From positions 1,984,001-2,048,000 of the forward strand of contig NZ_OY782870.1 of the NCBI RefSeq assembly GCF_963678545.1: a DNA stretch of 64,000 nucleotides, read 5' to 3'. Position 1 is the first letter of the stretch; every line of letters starts with the position of its first letter. The position numbers were made by a program, and so were the translations under genes. This stretch comes from an uncultured Methanomethylovorans sp. (lineage in GTDB: Archaea > Halobacteriota > Methanosarcinia > Methanosarcinales > Methanosarcinaceae). A model generated the notes under the pieces. That model saw nothing but the letters and a program-made list of their open reading frames with translations. It had not been told where the DNA came from and did no database searches. Below are positions 35,164-45,732 of this stretch, one piece after another.

Positions 35164-38100
35164 TTAAGGTTTAAGGATCTCCCTGTGGTATTCATTAATT
35201 GATTTGGTGATAATCTCACCGGCTTTCATGGACTCAATGGCTCTGGCTGCAGCCATTGCCGCCTGGATGGTGGTGATATAAGGTATCTTAAAGTCCACAG
35301 CAGCTCTGCGGATCCTGTAGCCATCCTTACGGGCCTGCTTGTTGATAGGCGTGTTGATGACCAGGGAAACCTCGTTTCTGCGCATCATATCGATTACATT
35401 AGGGCTTCCCTCACGCACCTTCTTGATGATATCCATTTTTATTCCATGTTCTGCAAGATACTCCGCAGTACCATCAGTGCCTATGAGCTCAATTCCGGCA
35501 CTCTTCAGCTTACGGGCAACTTCCACAAGCTGTACCCTGTCAGCCCCTCGGATGGACATAAAGACCTTTCCCGTAAGTGGCAAGAGATTATCCGCACTGA
35601 GCTGTGCCTTGAAGAAAGCACGGCCATAGTCATAATCTATACCCATTACCTCACCGGTACTCTTCATTTCAGGACCTAGCACCGGATCTGCACCCGGAAG
35701 CTTGTCGAAAGGTAACAGCACCTCTTTGACCGACACATGGTTCACCTTAGGCTCTCTCTCAAGAGAATATCCCATATCCTTCAGGGGATAACCCATGATA
35801 ACCTTTGCAGCGATCTTTGCAAGCGGAAGTCCTACTGCCTTAGAAACAAAGGGTACGGTCCTGCTTGAACGTGGATTTGCTTCCAGCACATATACAGTAC
35901 CGTTCTGCTTAGCCATTTGAATGTTGAGCAACCCTTTAACGTTCAATGCCAATGCAATCTTGCGGGTATAATCCCTGACAGTTTCCAGGGTTTCTTCATC
36001 AAATGATTGAGGTGGTATCACACAGGCAGAATCACCGGAATGCACACCGGCTTCTTCGATGTGTTCCATTATAGCGCCTATGAGCACATCCTTGCCATCG
36101 CATACGGCATCCACATCTATTTCCAGAGCGCTCTCCAGGAAATCGTCGATAAGGATCGGATGCTGTGGAGAGACCCTAACAGCCTCACGCATGTACCTTT
36201 CCAGATCGTTCTGGTCGTACACTATTTCCATAGCCCTGCCGCCCAATACGTATGAAGGTCTTACAAGTACAGGATATCCTATGCGTGCAGCAACCTCAAA
36301 AGCTCCTTTCTGAGACGTTGCATAACCCGCATCAGGCTGGTTGATGCCCAGCTTCTTCATCATGACGTTGAACTTCTCCCTGTCCTCTGCAACATCCATA
36401 TCTGCAGGGGAAGTACCCATGATAACTGTTGGGAGATCTGTGCGCCTCTTGAGTTCCTTTTCCAGGGGTATTGCAAGATTCACAGAGGTCTGGCCACCGA
36501 ATTGGACCAATACTCCATCCGGTTTTTCCCTCTCAATTACGTTCATGACATCTTCAAGGGTAAGAGGCTCAAAGAAGAGCTTGTCAGAAGTATCATAGTC
36601 CGTTGATACCGTTTCAGGGTTGTTGTTGATGATCTGGGCTTCTATGCCTCCTTCCCTGATAGCAGTTACAGCATGCACGGTACAGTAGTCAAACTCAATA
36701 CCCTGACCTATCCGGATAGGACCTGCACCCAGAATAAGAACTTTCTTCTTATCAGAAGGATTTGTCTCACACATCTGCTCGTAGCATGAATAGTAATATG
36801 GAGTTGCAGCCGCGAACTCTGCAGCGCAGGTATCCACCATCTTGTAAGTTGTAACAATACCTGCATTGCGCCTCAGGTCATTGATCTCTGCTCTGGTCCT
36901 GTCAGTAAGCTCACCAATGCGCTCATCAGTGAATCCCATACGCTTGCTTTTTCTGAGGACATCTATCGTTAGATCACCCTTAGAAGCAGCTTCCTTGAGA
37001 GTATTTTCCATATCAACAATATTCTTTATCTTCCTCAGGAAGAAAGGATCAATACTGGTAAGTTCCACAATTTCCTCTATTGAGAAGCCTGTGGCAAGAG
37101 CTTTGTATATAACGAAGAGTCTCTCGCTTGTAGGAGTCTTCAGGAGTGCAGGGATCTCATTTTCGTTCCATTCCCCTTTTCCAAAGCACATGTCAATATC
37201 AAGTGACCTTACAGCCTTGAGCAATGACTCCTCAATGGTCCTACCAATGGCCATTACCTCTCCGGTACTCTTCATGGCAGTGGTTAATGTCTTATCCGCT
37301 GTCACAAACTTATCAAATGGCCAGCGTGGGATCTTTGTAACAATATAGTCGATGGTTGGTTCAAAGGAAGCAGGAGTTTTCTTTGTGACATCGTTTAGGA
37401 TTTCATCCAGCGCCATACCTATTGCTATCTTTGCAGTGACCCTTGCTATTGGATACCCTGTAGCTTTGGACGCCAGGGCAGATGAACGTGAAACACGGGG
37501 GTTGACCTCTACTATCCTGTATTCCCCATCCTTAGCAGCGAACTGTATGTTACAGCCACCTTCTATCCCCAATGCACGGATGATCTTAATAGCTGCTGTC
37601 CTGAGCATCTGGTGATCTTCATCGTTGAGCGTCTGAGAAGGTGTGACTACAATAGATTCTCCGGTGTGGATACCCATTGGGTCGATGTTCTCCATATTAC
37701 ATATTACGATACATGTATCGTTGGCATCCCTCATGACCTCATACTCGAATTCCTTCCAGCCCAGTACGCTTTCCTCTATAAGCACCTGGCTGATACGACT
37801 GCGACGAAGTCCCCTTTCAGTGATCTCCAAAAGCTCCTCGCGGGAATGGGCTATACCGCCTCCGGCCCCTCCCAATGTGTATGCCGGCCTTATGATTAGA
37901 GGCAATCCCAGCTCATCAATGAGTCCTTCTGCTTCTGCAAGTGTGGAAACTGCCTTGCTGCGTGGCACTTTTTCACCGATGCTCTCCATTGTTTCTTTGA
38001 AGAGCTCACGGTCCTCTGTATTCTTAATGGCCTGAAGAGGTGTACCCAAAAGTTTTACTCCAAACTTCTCAAAGACTCCCATCTCAGCAAGCTCGCTGGT

Positions 38101-38394
38101 GATGTTAAGACCGGTCTGGCCACCTATACCTGCAATAAGACCATCAGGCCTTTCTTTTTCAATGATCTTTGCTACGGTCTTGGGATCAAGTGGCTCTATA
38201 TAGACGGCATCTGCCATCTCGGGATCTGTCATAATTGTAGCCGGGTTGGAGTTAACTAGCACCACTTGCAGCCCCTCTTCTTTGAGGGACCTGCATGCCT
38301 GACTACCTGAAAAGTCGAATTCTGCTGCCTGTCCGATGGTGATAGGACCTGAGCCTATAAGCAACACTTTCTTAATATCTGTCCTCTTTGGCAT
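35164..38394 (-). CDS. carB: Carbamoyl-phosphate synthase large subunit
   Basis: Makes carbamoyl phosphate from bicarbonate, ammonia and two ATP. The 1076-residue protein shows the two duplicated ATP-grasp halves: LIGSGPITIGQAAEFDFSG at the start and LGAGPIRIGQGIEFDYCT near 560, each followed by an Asn-Pro-Glu/Ala-Thr motif. The C-terminal MGS-type regulatory domain ends the chain. The carA stop and carB ATG overlap by one base, so translation is coupled. Full length. Confidence 0.98.
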   Translation of the reverse strand: MPKRTDIKKVLLIGSGPITIGQAAEFDFSGSQACRSLKEEGLQVVLVNSNPATIMTDPEMADAVYIEPLDPKTVAKIIEKERPDGLIAGIGGQTGLNITSELAEMGVFEKFGVKLLGTPLQAIKNTEDRELFKETMESIGEKVPRSKAVSTLAEAEGLIDELGLPLIIRPAYTLGGAGGGIAHSREELLEITERGLRRSRISQVLIEESVLGWKEFEYEVMRDANDTCIVICNMENIDPMGIHTGESIVVTPSQTLNDEDHQMLRTAAIKIIRALGIEGGCNIQFAAKDGEYRIVEVNPRVSRSSALASKATGYPIARVTAKIAIGMALDEILNDVTKKTPASFEPTIDYIVTKIPRWPFDKFVTADKTLTTAMKSTGEVMAIGRTIEESLLKAVRSLDIDMCFGKGEWNENEIPALLKTPTSERLFVIYKALATGFSIEEIVELTSIDPFFLRKIKNIVDMENTLKEAASKGDLTIDVLRKSKRMGFTDERIGELTDRTRAEINDLRRNAGIVTTYKMVDTCAAEFAAATPYYYSCYEQMCETNPSDKKKVLILGAGPIRIGQGIEFDYCTVHAVTAIREGGIEAQIINNNPETVSTDYDTSDKLFFEPLTLEDVMNVIEREKPDGVLVQFGGQTSVNLAIPLEKELKRRTDLPTVIMGTSPADMDVAEDREKFNVMMKKLGINQPDAGYATSQKGAFEVAARIGYPVLVRPSYVLGGRAMEIVYDQNDLERYMREAVRVSPQHPILIDDFLESALEIDVDAVCDGKDVLIGAIMEHIEEAGVHSGDSACVIPPQSFDEETLETVRDYTRKIALALNVKGLLNIQMAKQNGTVYVLEANPRSSRTVPFVSKAVGLPLAKIAAKVIMGYPLKDMGYSLEREPKVNHVSVKEVLLPFDKLPGADPVLGPEMKSTGEVMGIDYDYGRAFFKAQLSADNLLPLTGKVFMSIRGADRVQLVEVARKLKSAGIELIGTDGTAEYLAEHGIKMDIIKKVREGSPNVIDMMRRNEVSLVINTPINKQARKDGYRIRRAAVDFKIPYITTIQAAMAAARAIESMKAGEIITKSINEYHREILKP

Positions 38395-39491
38395 TACTGC
38401 TCACCTTCCAGGAGCTTAAGCACTTTGCCGAAAAATATTGTTTCTGTATCCAGAGGACCCGGATGCGCATCAGGATGATACTGCACACTGAACATATCAA
38501 GATACTTGTGGGCTATACCTTCCACAGTCTTATCATTAGCATTGATCTGGGTAACAATCACATCTTCTGATTCGAACGAATCACCGTTCACTGCAAAACC
38601 ATGGTTTTGAGAAGTTATGTGTACTATACCTGTTTCGAAGTCTTTGACCGGCTGGTTTGCTCCCCTGTGTCCGAACTTTAGTTTGTATGTTTCAGCACCC
38701 AAAGCCAAGGATAAAATCTGGTGTCCCAGACATATTCCTACAATGGGCATAGTTCCGGCAAACTGCTTTACTGCTGCTACCGCATTCTTTGCCTGCTGAG
38801 GATCTCCTGGTCCGTTGGAAAGGAAAAGCATGTCAGGTTCGTATGATTCTATCATGGAGATACTTGCATTGGCAGGAACCACAGTAATATCAATGCCCCT
38901 CTTAAGCAGGCTTGTGCTGATGCTGCGCTTCATACCCATATCCATGAGTACAACATGTTTTGGATTATAAGGATCCCTGAAAGGGCTTTCCAGCCTGTAA
39001 GGTTCCTTGCAGGTTACCATTGAGATGTAATCCAGCTCGGATATATGTGGCTGTTTCCTTGCAAGCCTTACAGCTTCTTCCCCATCATCACTGCCATTGA
39101 TAAGAGCTGCACGCAATGTACCATATTCACGCGTCTTTATTGTAAGCATACGAGTGTCCACTCCGGCTATACCGGGCTTACCCTCATCTTCCATAAGCTG
39201 GAAGATAGTACGTTTAGATTTGTGATGGGAAGGCTCTGGGCAAGCTTCTCTCACCACAAGACCTTCTGCCTTAACTCCATCAGATTCAAAACAATTGTTA
39301 CTAACACCGTAATTACCGATAAGTGGATAAGTGAACATCAAGATCTGACCTTTATACGATGGGTCAGAAAGTGCCTCCTCATAACCTGTATATTGAGTAG
39401 TAAAAACCAGTTCTCCAGAAACTATGCCTTCAGCACCGAACCCGGTACCTTGAATAATTGTTCCATCTTCTAATCCTAATACTGCATTCAT
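38394..39491 (-). CDS. carA: Carbamoyl-phosphate synthase small subunit
   Basis: Glutamine amidotransferase subunit that supplies ammonia to CarB. The 365-residue protein has the N-terminal CPSase domain and a class I glutaminase with the nucleophile in IVGICLGHQIL and the later His in QYHPDAHPGP. Residues MNAVLGLEDGT match the family start, so the ATG at 39491 is preferred to one at 39512 that adds seven residues. First gene of the carA-carB-argG run. Confidence 0.96.
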   Translation of the reverse strand: MNAVLGLEDGTIIQGTGFGAEGIVSGELVFTTQYTGYEEALSDPSYKGQILMFTYPLIGNYGVSNNCFESDGVKAEGLVVREACPEPSHHKSKRTIFQLMEDEGKPGIAGVDTRMLTIKTREYGTLRAALINGSDDGEEAVRLARKQPHISELDYISMVTCKEPYRLESPFRDPYNPKHVVLMDMGMKRSISTSLLKRGIDITVVPANASISMIESYEPDMLFLSNGPGDPQQAKNAVAAVKQFAGTMPIVGICLGHQILSLALGAETYKLKFGHRGANQPVKDFETGIVHITSQNHGFAVNGDSFESEDVIVTQINANDKTVEGIAHKYLDMFSVQYHPDAHPGPLDTETIFFGKVLKLLEGEQ

Positions 39492-39907
39492 CGTAAGAAC
39501 CTGGGTATACATAAAATGAATAGGCTATAAGTATTGCGATGTAATGTAACATTCAAAATATACTCATATATATACATTTCTGCCACATTCCTCAATAGAG
39601 TCAACAGAGAAAACAAAAAGAGATATTCTTAGCATCTTTTGTGGCCGATATCACCACAAATACAGATACATCCAACCTGCCGCACCTCTCATAATCTTGC
39701 ATATTAAGTGGATACGTTTTGCAATATACGCCATCTTTTGTCTTCTTATTTATACTGCTCTCTCCCATTATCAGCACTTGCAACTTACTATGTCTAGTTC
39801 ACCTGCCTGCAAATATAAAGTACCATAAAAAAAGATATGAAATAACAAAAGATGGGAAAAATAACTGATACACTTACAAATATAGTTCCCATTAATCATT
39901 AACCGGA
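39492..39907. other. Intergenic region between gatE and carA
   Basis: Holds the carA promoter (TACTTATAG-type box on the minus strand near 39530). A 60-codon minus-strand frame at 39601-39783 has no ribosome binding site and no family resemblance and is not called. Confidence 0.4.
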
Positions 39908-41809
39908 TCAGGTATTCAGAATCTGATTGATCTTTTGTTTGAGCAATTCACTCAATATCTTTCCGTCAACCTTGCCCCTGAACTCAGCCATCACTACACC
40001 CATAAGTGGCCCCACGGCACCCAGACCCTTTTGTTTAACAAAGTCTTTTCTTTCATGGACCATCGAATCAATGAATTTCTCAATCTCAGCAGTATCACTG
40101 CCACAGAGCCCTGCTTCATCTGCAGCCTCTTGTGCGTGTATTTCCGGCTTTTGTGCAAGTATCCGCAGTACAGGGTCAATGCCTTCCCTTGAAAAAGCGC
40201 CTTGTTCAACCAGAGTGAACACTTGCCTGAAATGCTCATCACAGAGCTTGTCAATGTTCACTCCATCACGTTTAAGTTCCGGAAGCATACCCGTAAGCGT
40301 GCGGGAGATAAGGGTTGGTGTTACAAGTTTTCCTTCTGCAAAACATGAAACTATTTCCTCGAACAAAGGAAGATACTGTGAATACACGATCATATCTGCA
40401 AGTTCACTGCTTAAGTTCAACTCAGCAGTGAACCGTTTTGACTTTTCTGTAAGTAATTCAGGCACAGATATACTATCAAAGTACTCCTTTGAAATATCTG
40501 CCTGGGGTACATCGGTCTCTGGGTACATCCTTGCAGCCCCCGGAAGTGGTCTAAGATAGGAGCTATTTCCATCTGGAAGCGCCTTGCGTGTCTCTTCCGG
40601 AACTCCTGTTAGAGCTTCTTGTGCTCTTTTAATGACACTTTCCATAGCGCCCCTGGCACGCTTTTCAACATCTGCCACCATTATGACTGCATCGCCTTCC
40701 TTTGCACCTACAGCTTTACGCAGTTCAAGAACTTCTTCCTTAGTAATACCATAGTTAGGAAGTTCATCAGTATGGAAAATACCACCTACTCCTGATGTTT
40801 TGGCACGATCCGAGAATTCTGTGCCAAGCCTTCTGCCAGGCTGCACTTCCCTGCCCACGAATCCCGCAAATCCCGGAAGCAATATAGCAAGTACCTTACC
40901 TTTCTTCAGAGATTTCTGTATAACCTTAGAGGTAGTCTTTTCAAAGACATTTGTCACATCAAATATCATATCATGCACAGATGCACCTTTTGAGAGCAGT
41001 GTATCCCTAATGTCTAGTAGGTTTACCTGACGCTCAGCTTCCCTTTCCACAAGCAACTCAAGGATATCCAGGGCCTGCACACCTTTAAGTTCAACTCTTG
41101 AACCTTTTGCGATAGAAATATTAACATCCTGACGGATAGTACCAAGACCACGTTTAACCTTGCCAGTGGAACGCAGCAACATGCCTATTTGCTGTGCAGT
41201 CTCTTTAGCATGTGCAGGAGATATGATATCCGGTGCGGTACCGATCTCCACAAGAGGTATACCCAGCCTATCGAGGGAATATACCACTACATCTCCCTTG
41301 TCCTCTATTTTCTGGCAAGCTTCTTCCTCCAGGCATAGCACATCCACACCCACATGCCCCTGGGATGTCTCCAGGTAACCGCCTTTTGCAATGAAAGCAG
41401 TACGCTGGAAACCACTAGTATTAGAACCATCAACCACTATCTTACGCATTACATGCATCTGGTCAACAGGCCTCATATGTAATAGTTTTGTGATCACAAG
41501 GGCAATGTCAAGGGCTTCCTGGTTGACCTCAGTAGGTGGTTCATCATCATTTTCCACAAGGCATGTGGAATCATAGGCTTTATAGCAGTATTTACGATTA
41601 AGCTTGGACTGTTCCAGAGCTGCCCTGTCAGTTTCTCCCATCTCACTGGCCGTGGGACGCAGGAACCTGAAAAATTCCGACGTTGACTCCTTTATATCCC
41701 TTATAATCGTGGGGCACCTGCAGAACAATTTCTGCTTTGAGTCCAACTGCTGGTGGATCTCAAGCCCGCATTTCAAACCAAGAGCTCTGTAATCTAATTT
41801 ATCAGCCAT
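39908..41809 (-). CDS. gatE: Glutamyl-tRNA(Gln) amidotransferase subunit E
   Basis: The tRNA-binding and kinase/transamidase subunit of archaeal GatDE, which turns Glu-tRNA(Gln) into Gln-tRNA(Gln). The 633-residue protein starts [19 protein letters not shown], has the GatB-like core with LIEIGTAP-type (here [10 protein letters not shown]) text, an inserted GAD domain (about 270-420) and the C-terminal helical/YqeY domains. GatD is not in the window. The tRNA-Gln substrate gene is at 22162-22234. Confidence 0.97.
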   Translation of the reverse strand: MADKLDYRALGLKCGLEIHQQLDSKQKLFCRCPTIIRDIKESTSEFFRFLRPTASEMGETDRAALEQSKLNRKYCYKAYDSTCLVENDDEPPTEVNQEALDIALVITKLLHMRPVDQMHVMRKIVVDGSNTSGFQRTAFIAKGGYLETSQGHVGVDVLCLEEEACQKIEDKGDVVVYSLDRLGIPLVEIGTAPDIISPAHAKETAQQIGMLLRSTGKVKRGLGTIRQDVNISIAKGSRVELKGVQALDILELLVEREAERQVNLLDIRDTLLSKGASVHDMIFDVTNVFEKTTSKVIQKSLKKGKVLAILLPGFAGFVGREVQPGRRLGTEFSDRAKTSGVGGIFHTDELPNYGITKEEVLELRKAVGAKEGDAVIMVADVEKRARGAMESVIKRAQEALTGVPEETRKALPDGNSSYLRPLPGAARMYPETDVPQADISKEYFDSISVPELLTEKSKRFTAELNLSSELADMIVYSQYLPLFEEIVSCFAEGKLVTPTLISRTLTGMLPELKRDGVNIDKLCDEHFRQVFTLVEQGAFSREGIDPVLRILAQKPEIHAQEAADEAGLCGSDTAEIEKFIDSMVHERKDFVKQKGLGAVGPLMGVVMAEFRGKVDGKILSELLKQKINQILNT

Positions 41810-41888
41810 GAGAAATAATCCCCTTCAGGAATGTAATATTATCTACAACTTCTGACCGTATAGGAAGGCAAGTATTAATTATTGTTCC

Positions 41889-43205
41889 TTATTGATTGTT
41901 CTTAAGTATCTGTTCCCTTATTTGATTCCTCACAGGCTCAACCTCTTCAGACTTCTCCACCATCCTTCTAATAGAAGCGCTTCTAAATGCAGGTGTGATT
42001 TTTTCAAGCCTTGCTCTTGCAATTTCAAGAAGGTTACCGTCTATTCTAGGAGGTTCTATATCCTCGTGTTCTCTGGGTGATTCCGGTTCTATTTCAAGGG
42101 TACGAGATACATCCGGATGGTGACGTTTTCCTGTGATCATGGAATCAATAGCATCTTTCCACTGATTTGCCCAGGGACTATTAACAATCTCTGTGTGATG
42201 CACTAAGCGCCTCTCCACATGCATCACATCTTTCGGGCAAGCGTTCACACAGGCACCGCAATAGGTACACATTTTCTCTTGCATAGCAATCTTACCGTCT
42301 TTAGAAACGTACCACAAGTGAGATGGACAGACATTAAAGCAACCGTGACAACCCTGTGGATCACACTTGCTCACATTTGGAGCTATAAGCGCAATCTTAC
42401 CTTCAAATGGTTTCTTTATGTCCATTGCAGCATAAGGACATACTATCTTGCACCAGGTACAAAGAGTGCATTTCTTATCATCTATAAGCACTCTGCCAGC
42501 AACATGCGGAGCTTCTCCTCTTTTTTCACCTACCACATGAATAGCATCCTCAGGACAAATATCCTGGCACAACGTACAATAATCACATTTATCCTCATCT
42601 ACCAGCAACTGCTCAAAGGGCCAGACATCTGTGGGAGTTTTTTCTCTGTCTATGAGAAGGAATACATCACAGAAACGAGCACATAGGCCACACATGTTAC
42701 ATTTTTCAGTGTCAATCTCAATTTGCCCATTCATACCTTCCTTAAAAGGAGATACCTCTGCTTTAGTAGGCATATCCAGTTCAAGCTTGATAGCATCTTC
42801 AGGACATGCTGCCTCACATAAGGTACATGGCAGGCATTTTTCATTAGTCCGCACGAAAGAATCATACTGAGGAAACGCCTCATCTGTGGGAAAGTTTCCT
42901 TCCTCAGTCATTGAATATGCATGCATAGGACAGAACTGGGCACACATGGAACAAAATGTGCATTTATCCAGATCCATTATTACAGGAGGAACATCTAGTC
43001 CCGTGGCGATCTCTTTCATAGGCCCAAGTTCCAAAGCCTTTGTGGGACAAAGACCAACACAGATACCACAGCCAATACATCGCTTGTAATCATAGTCCAG
43101 TACCTTTCGAGACCGATCACTGATCTGCCGGTAGATAAAATGGGTACCATCCACACCCATTTCCTTTTCCATGGACATGGACTTACCATTACTATCATCC
43201 ATCAT
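41889..43205 (-). CDS. Polyferredoxin associated with HdrA2
   Basis: Electron-transfer protein of 438 residues with eight Cys motifs for [4Fe-4S] clusters, from CIGCGICVGLCP near 41 to CTYCGACVNACP near 320; one has the variant CDPQGCHGCFNVCP and one ends in Cys-Asp instead of Cys-Pro. The C-terminal 100 residues are cluster-free and charged. The ATG at 43205 overlaps the end of hdrA2 by 11 bases, with GGAGG upstream, so the two are translationally coupled. The same pair exists in Methanosarcina acetivorans. It probably wires HdrA2 to ferredoxin or another donor. Confidence 0.93.
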   Translation of the reverse strand: MMDDSNGKSMSMEKEMGVDGTHFIYRQISDRSRKVLDYDYKRCIGCGICVGLCPTKALELGPMKEIATGLDVPPVIMDLDKCTFCSMCAQFCPMHAYSMTEEGNFPTDEAFPQYDSFVRTNEKCLPCTLCEAACPEDAIKLELDMPTKAEVSPFKEGMNGQIEIDTEKCNMCGLCARFCDVFLLIDREKTPTDVWPFEQLLVDEDKCDYCTLCQDICPEDAIHVVGEKRGEAPHVAGRVLIDDKKCTLCTWCKIVCPYAAMDIKKPFEGKIALIAPNVSKCDPQGCHGCFNVCPSHLWYVSKDGKIAMQEKMCTYCGACVNACPKDVMHVERRLVHHTEIVNSPWANQWKDAIDSMITGKRHHPDVSRTLEIEPESPREHEDIEPPRIDGNLLEIARARLEKITPAFRSASIRRMVEKSEEVEPVRNQIREQILKNNQ

Positions 43206-45555
43206 TTTCCTCCTCCAGCAGCTCCGATCCTATAGGGCCTATTTCCTTAAGCTCATCTACGAAACTCTCTATGGACTTAGCAAACCTTTCACCTTCGGCT
43301 GCTGATATCCATTCCACTTTCAGACGATGTGGATTGATACCGATGTCCTCAAGCACTCCCTGAAGCAATTCCATCCTCTTTTTGGCATTGTAGTTGGCAA
43401 ATATGTAGTGACATTCACCAAGCCTGCACCCTGCCACAAGCACACCGTCAGCTCCACTCTTGAGAGCTTCAAGCACAAATTCCGGATCCACACGGCCTGC
43501 ACACATGACCCTGATAGCTCTTATGTTGGTAGGATATTGTATCCTTGAAACGCCTGCAAGATCAGCACATGTATAGCTGCACCAGTTGCAGAGGAATGCT
43601 ACAATAAGAGGGAATTCCGATTTCACTTCCGTGGCTGCCTGCACCTGGGCAAGGATCTGCTCGTCAGTGCTATTCCGCATCCAAATGGCATTAGTTGGAC
43701 AGGATGCACTGCATGCACCACATCCGTGACAGGAGACTTCATCCACCATTGCCTTTCCATTGTTGATCTTTATTTTCCCAAACTGGCAAACATCCTGACA
43801 TATCTGACATCCAATGCACTTTTCTTCATCAACATGAGCGCTCTGGGGATCCGTTTCTATTTCACCTTTAGAGAGTAATTGCATAGTCTTGGCTGAAGCT
43901 GCCATTCCCTGAGCTATGGCTGCTTGTATCTCCTTTGGACCTGAAGCACAGCCTGCTACATATATTCCTTTAACATGAGACTCTACTGGCCTCATCTTTG
44001 GATGGGCACTGGCAAAAAAGCGATCCGTACGGCGGGAGATATTAAGAGCTCTGGCAGTCTTATCTGCATCATCATGAGCTTCCATCCCTGTGGAAAGTAC
44101 AACAAGATCGTATTGTTCTTCCCGTACCTCGGAACTTAACGTATCCTCAAACCTCAGAAACAGCTTGCTATTGATATCTTTTTGTACCTCAGCTACTTTT
44201 CCCCGGATGAAATCGATGCCCATTGATTGGGAGCGGATGTAGTACTCTTCATACATCTCCCCTGCAGCTCGTATATCAATATAATGGATAACGATCTCAA
44301 TATCATGATACCGCTCTTTGAGCAACTGGGCGTTTTTCATGGCAGACATGCAACATATCCGTGAACAATAGGGATTACCCACAGTTTCATCCCTTGAACC
44401 TACACACTGGATAAAAGCCACTTTTTTTGGTATCTCCCTGGTGGAAGGCACAAGCACTTTTCCTCTTGTGGGTCCGGATGCGTTGAGCAGACGTTCCAGT
44501 TCCATATTGGTTATGACATCTGAGTACACGCCGTATCCATATTCTTCCTTGCGGGTCGCATCAAATAGCTTGTAGCCGTTGGCAAGAATAATAGCACCCA
44601 CTTTGAAGGAAAGTGTCTTTTCCTCCATGTTATAATCAATAGCATCTGCGGGGCAGGCCTGCAGGCACAGGCCACAGCCTACACAATAATCGTTATCTAT
44701 GTAAGCTACCTGGGGCACAGCCTGTGGTATTGGCATGTTTATTGCCTTGGTTTTACCCATTCCCATGTCAAAACGGTTGGCTATTTCTACGGGACATACT
44801 CTTGAACATTCATCCACACATCCCTTGCACAGGTCTTCTATTACATATCTGGGTTTTGTTTTTACTGTTACCTCAAAATTGCCTGCAAATCCCCAAACTT
44901 CAGAAACTTCAGACATGGTCATGAGATTTATAGATGGATGTTGCTGAATATCGGTCATTTTGGGAGCTAATACGCAGATAGAGCAGTCGTTGGTGGGAAA
45001 CACCTCATTAAGAAGTGCCATTTTTCCACCGATAGTAGGCTCCTTTTCTACCACATGCACCTGATAACCACTATCAGCAAGGGTAAGGGCAGCCTCTATA
45101 CCTGTGACCCCAGCTCCTATAACCATTACATCTTTATTTGCAGGAACTTTCTTGATCTGTAGCGGGTCCAGCAGCTTCAAACGTGCGATACCCATGCGTA
45201 TGAGGTCAAAGGCTTTCTGGGTGGCGAGCTGCGGTTCTTCCATGTGAACCCAGGAACATTGCTCCCTGATATTCACCATTTCCATCATATACGGGTTAAG
45301 CCCGGCCTTTTGCAGCACTCTTCGGAAAGTGGGTTCATGCAGCTTAGGAGAGCATGCTGCCACAAGAATATGGTTAAGATCATGTTCTTTTATATCCTTT
45401 ACTATGGAATCCTGACCAGAATCCGAGCACATGAACTGCAGGTCTTTCACAACCACCACATTCTTTAGTTTGCTGACCTTCTCCTGCAGGCTATGTACGT
45501 TGATCACGTGTGCTATATTCAGCCCGCAATGACAAATATAAACCCCTATGCGCAT
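43195..45555 (-). CDS. hdrA2: HdrA2: heterodisulfide reductase subunit A fused to MvhD-type domain
   Basis: Flavin iron-sulfur protein of 786 residues. The FAD Rossmann motif GAGVTGIEAALTLADSGY is near 150, followed by NDCSICVLAPKM with conserved Cys, a ferredoxin motif CVGCGLCLQACP near 290, and CIGCQICQDVCQ and CHGCGACSASCP near 595-630. The last ~140 residues (FLCNWCSYTCADLAG, GCRLGECHY) are an MvhD domain, the fusion that defines HdrA2. In M. acetivorans HdrA2B2C2 bifurcates electrons from F420H2 to ferredoxin and CoM-S-S-CoB. No hdrB or hdrC is adjacent. GGAG lies eight bases before the ATG. Confidence 0.95.
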   Translation of the reverse strand: MRIGVYICHCGLNIAHVINVHSLQEKVSKLKNVVVVKDLQFMCSDSGQDSIVKDIKEHDLNHILVAACSPKLHEPTFRRVLQKAGLNPYMMEMVNIREQCSWVHMEEPQLATQKAFDLIRMGIARLKLLDPLQIKKVPANKDVMVIGAGVTGIEAALTLADSGYQVHVVEKEPTIGGKMALLNEVFPTNDCSICVLAPKMTDIQQHPSINLMTMSEVSEVWGFAGNFEVTVKTKPRYVIEDLCKGCVDECSRVCPVEIANRFDMGMGKTKAINMPIPQAVPQVAYIDNDYCVGCGLCLQACPADAIDYNMEEKTLSFKVGAIILANGYKLFDATRKEEYGYGVYSDVITNMELERLLNASGPTRGKVLVPSTREIPKKVAFIQCVGSRDETVGNPYCSRICCMSAMKNAQLLKERYHDIEIVIHYIDIRAAGEMYEEYYIRSQSMGIDFIRGKVAEVQKDINSKLFLRFEDTLSSEVREEQYDLVVLSTGMEAHDDADKTARALNISRRTDRFFASAHPKMRPVESHVKGIYVAGCASGPKEIQAAIAQGMAASAKTMQLLSKGEIETDPQSAHVDEEKCIGCQICQDVCQFGKIKINNGKAMVDEVSCHGCGACSASCPTNAIWMRNSTDEQILAQVQAATEVKSEFPLIVAFLCNWCSYTCADLAGVSRIQYPTNIRAIRVMCAGRVDPEFVLEALKSGADGVLVAGCRLGECHYIFANYNAKKRMELLQGVLEDIGINPHRLKVEWISAAEGERFAKSIESFVDELKEIGPIGSELLEEENDG

Positions 45556-45732
45556 GTTGATGGCTCCGTTAGGACTTGATGATTTAACTGAAGATATAGT
45601 TTTGGATGTTTTGCATTCCAGAAAAGATGGATTTCAATTATTTAATGATACAAACTCATGTATTCCATTCATGATTATTTTATAGAAAAGTTAATGATGA
45701 CTAAATTATAGTAAATGACTCGATAATTGACG

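Noticed and set aside
35339..38035. Many long frames antisense to carB
   Set aside because: They mirror the codon pattern of carB, which is a complete, well-recognised gene.
39601..39783. 60-residue minus-strand hypothetical protein
   Set aside because: No ribosome binding site, no family resemblance, AT-rich spacer between two strong genes.
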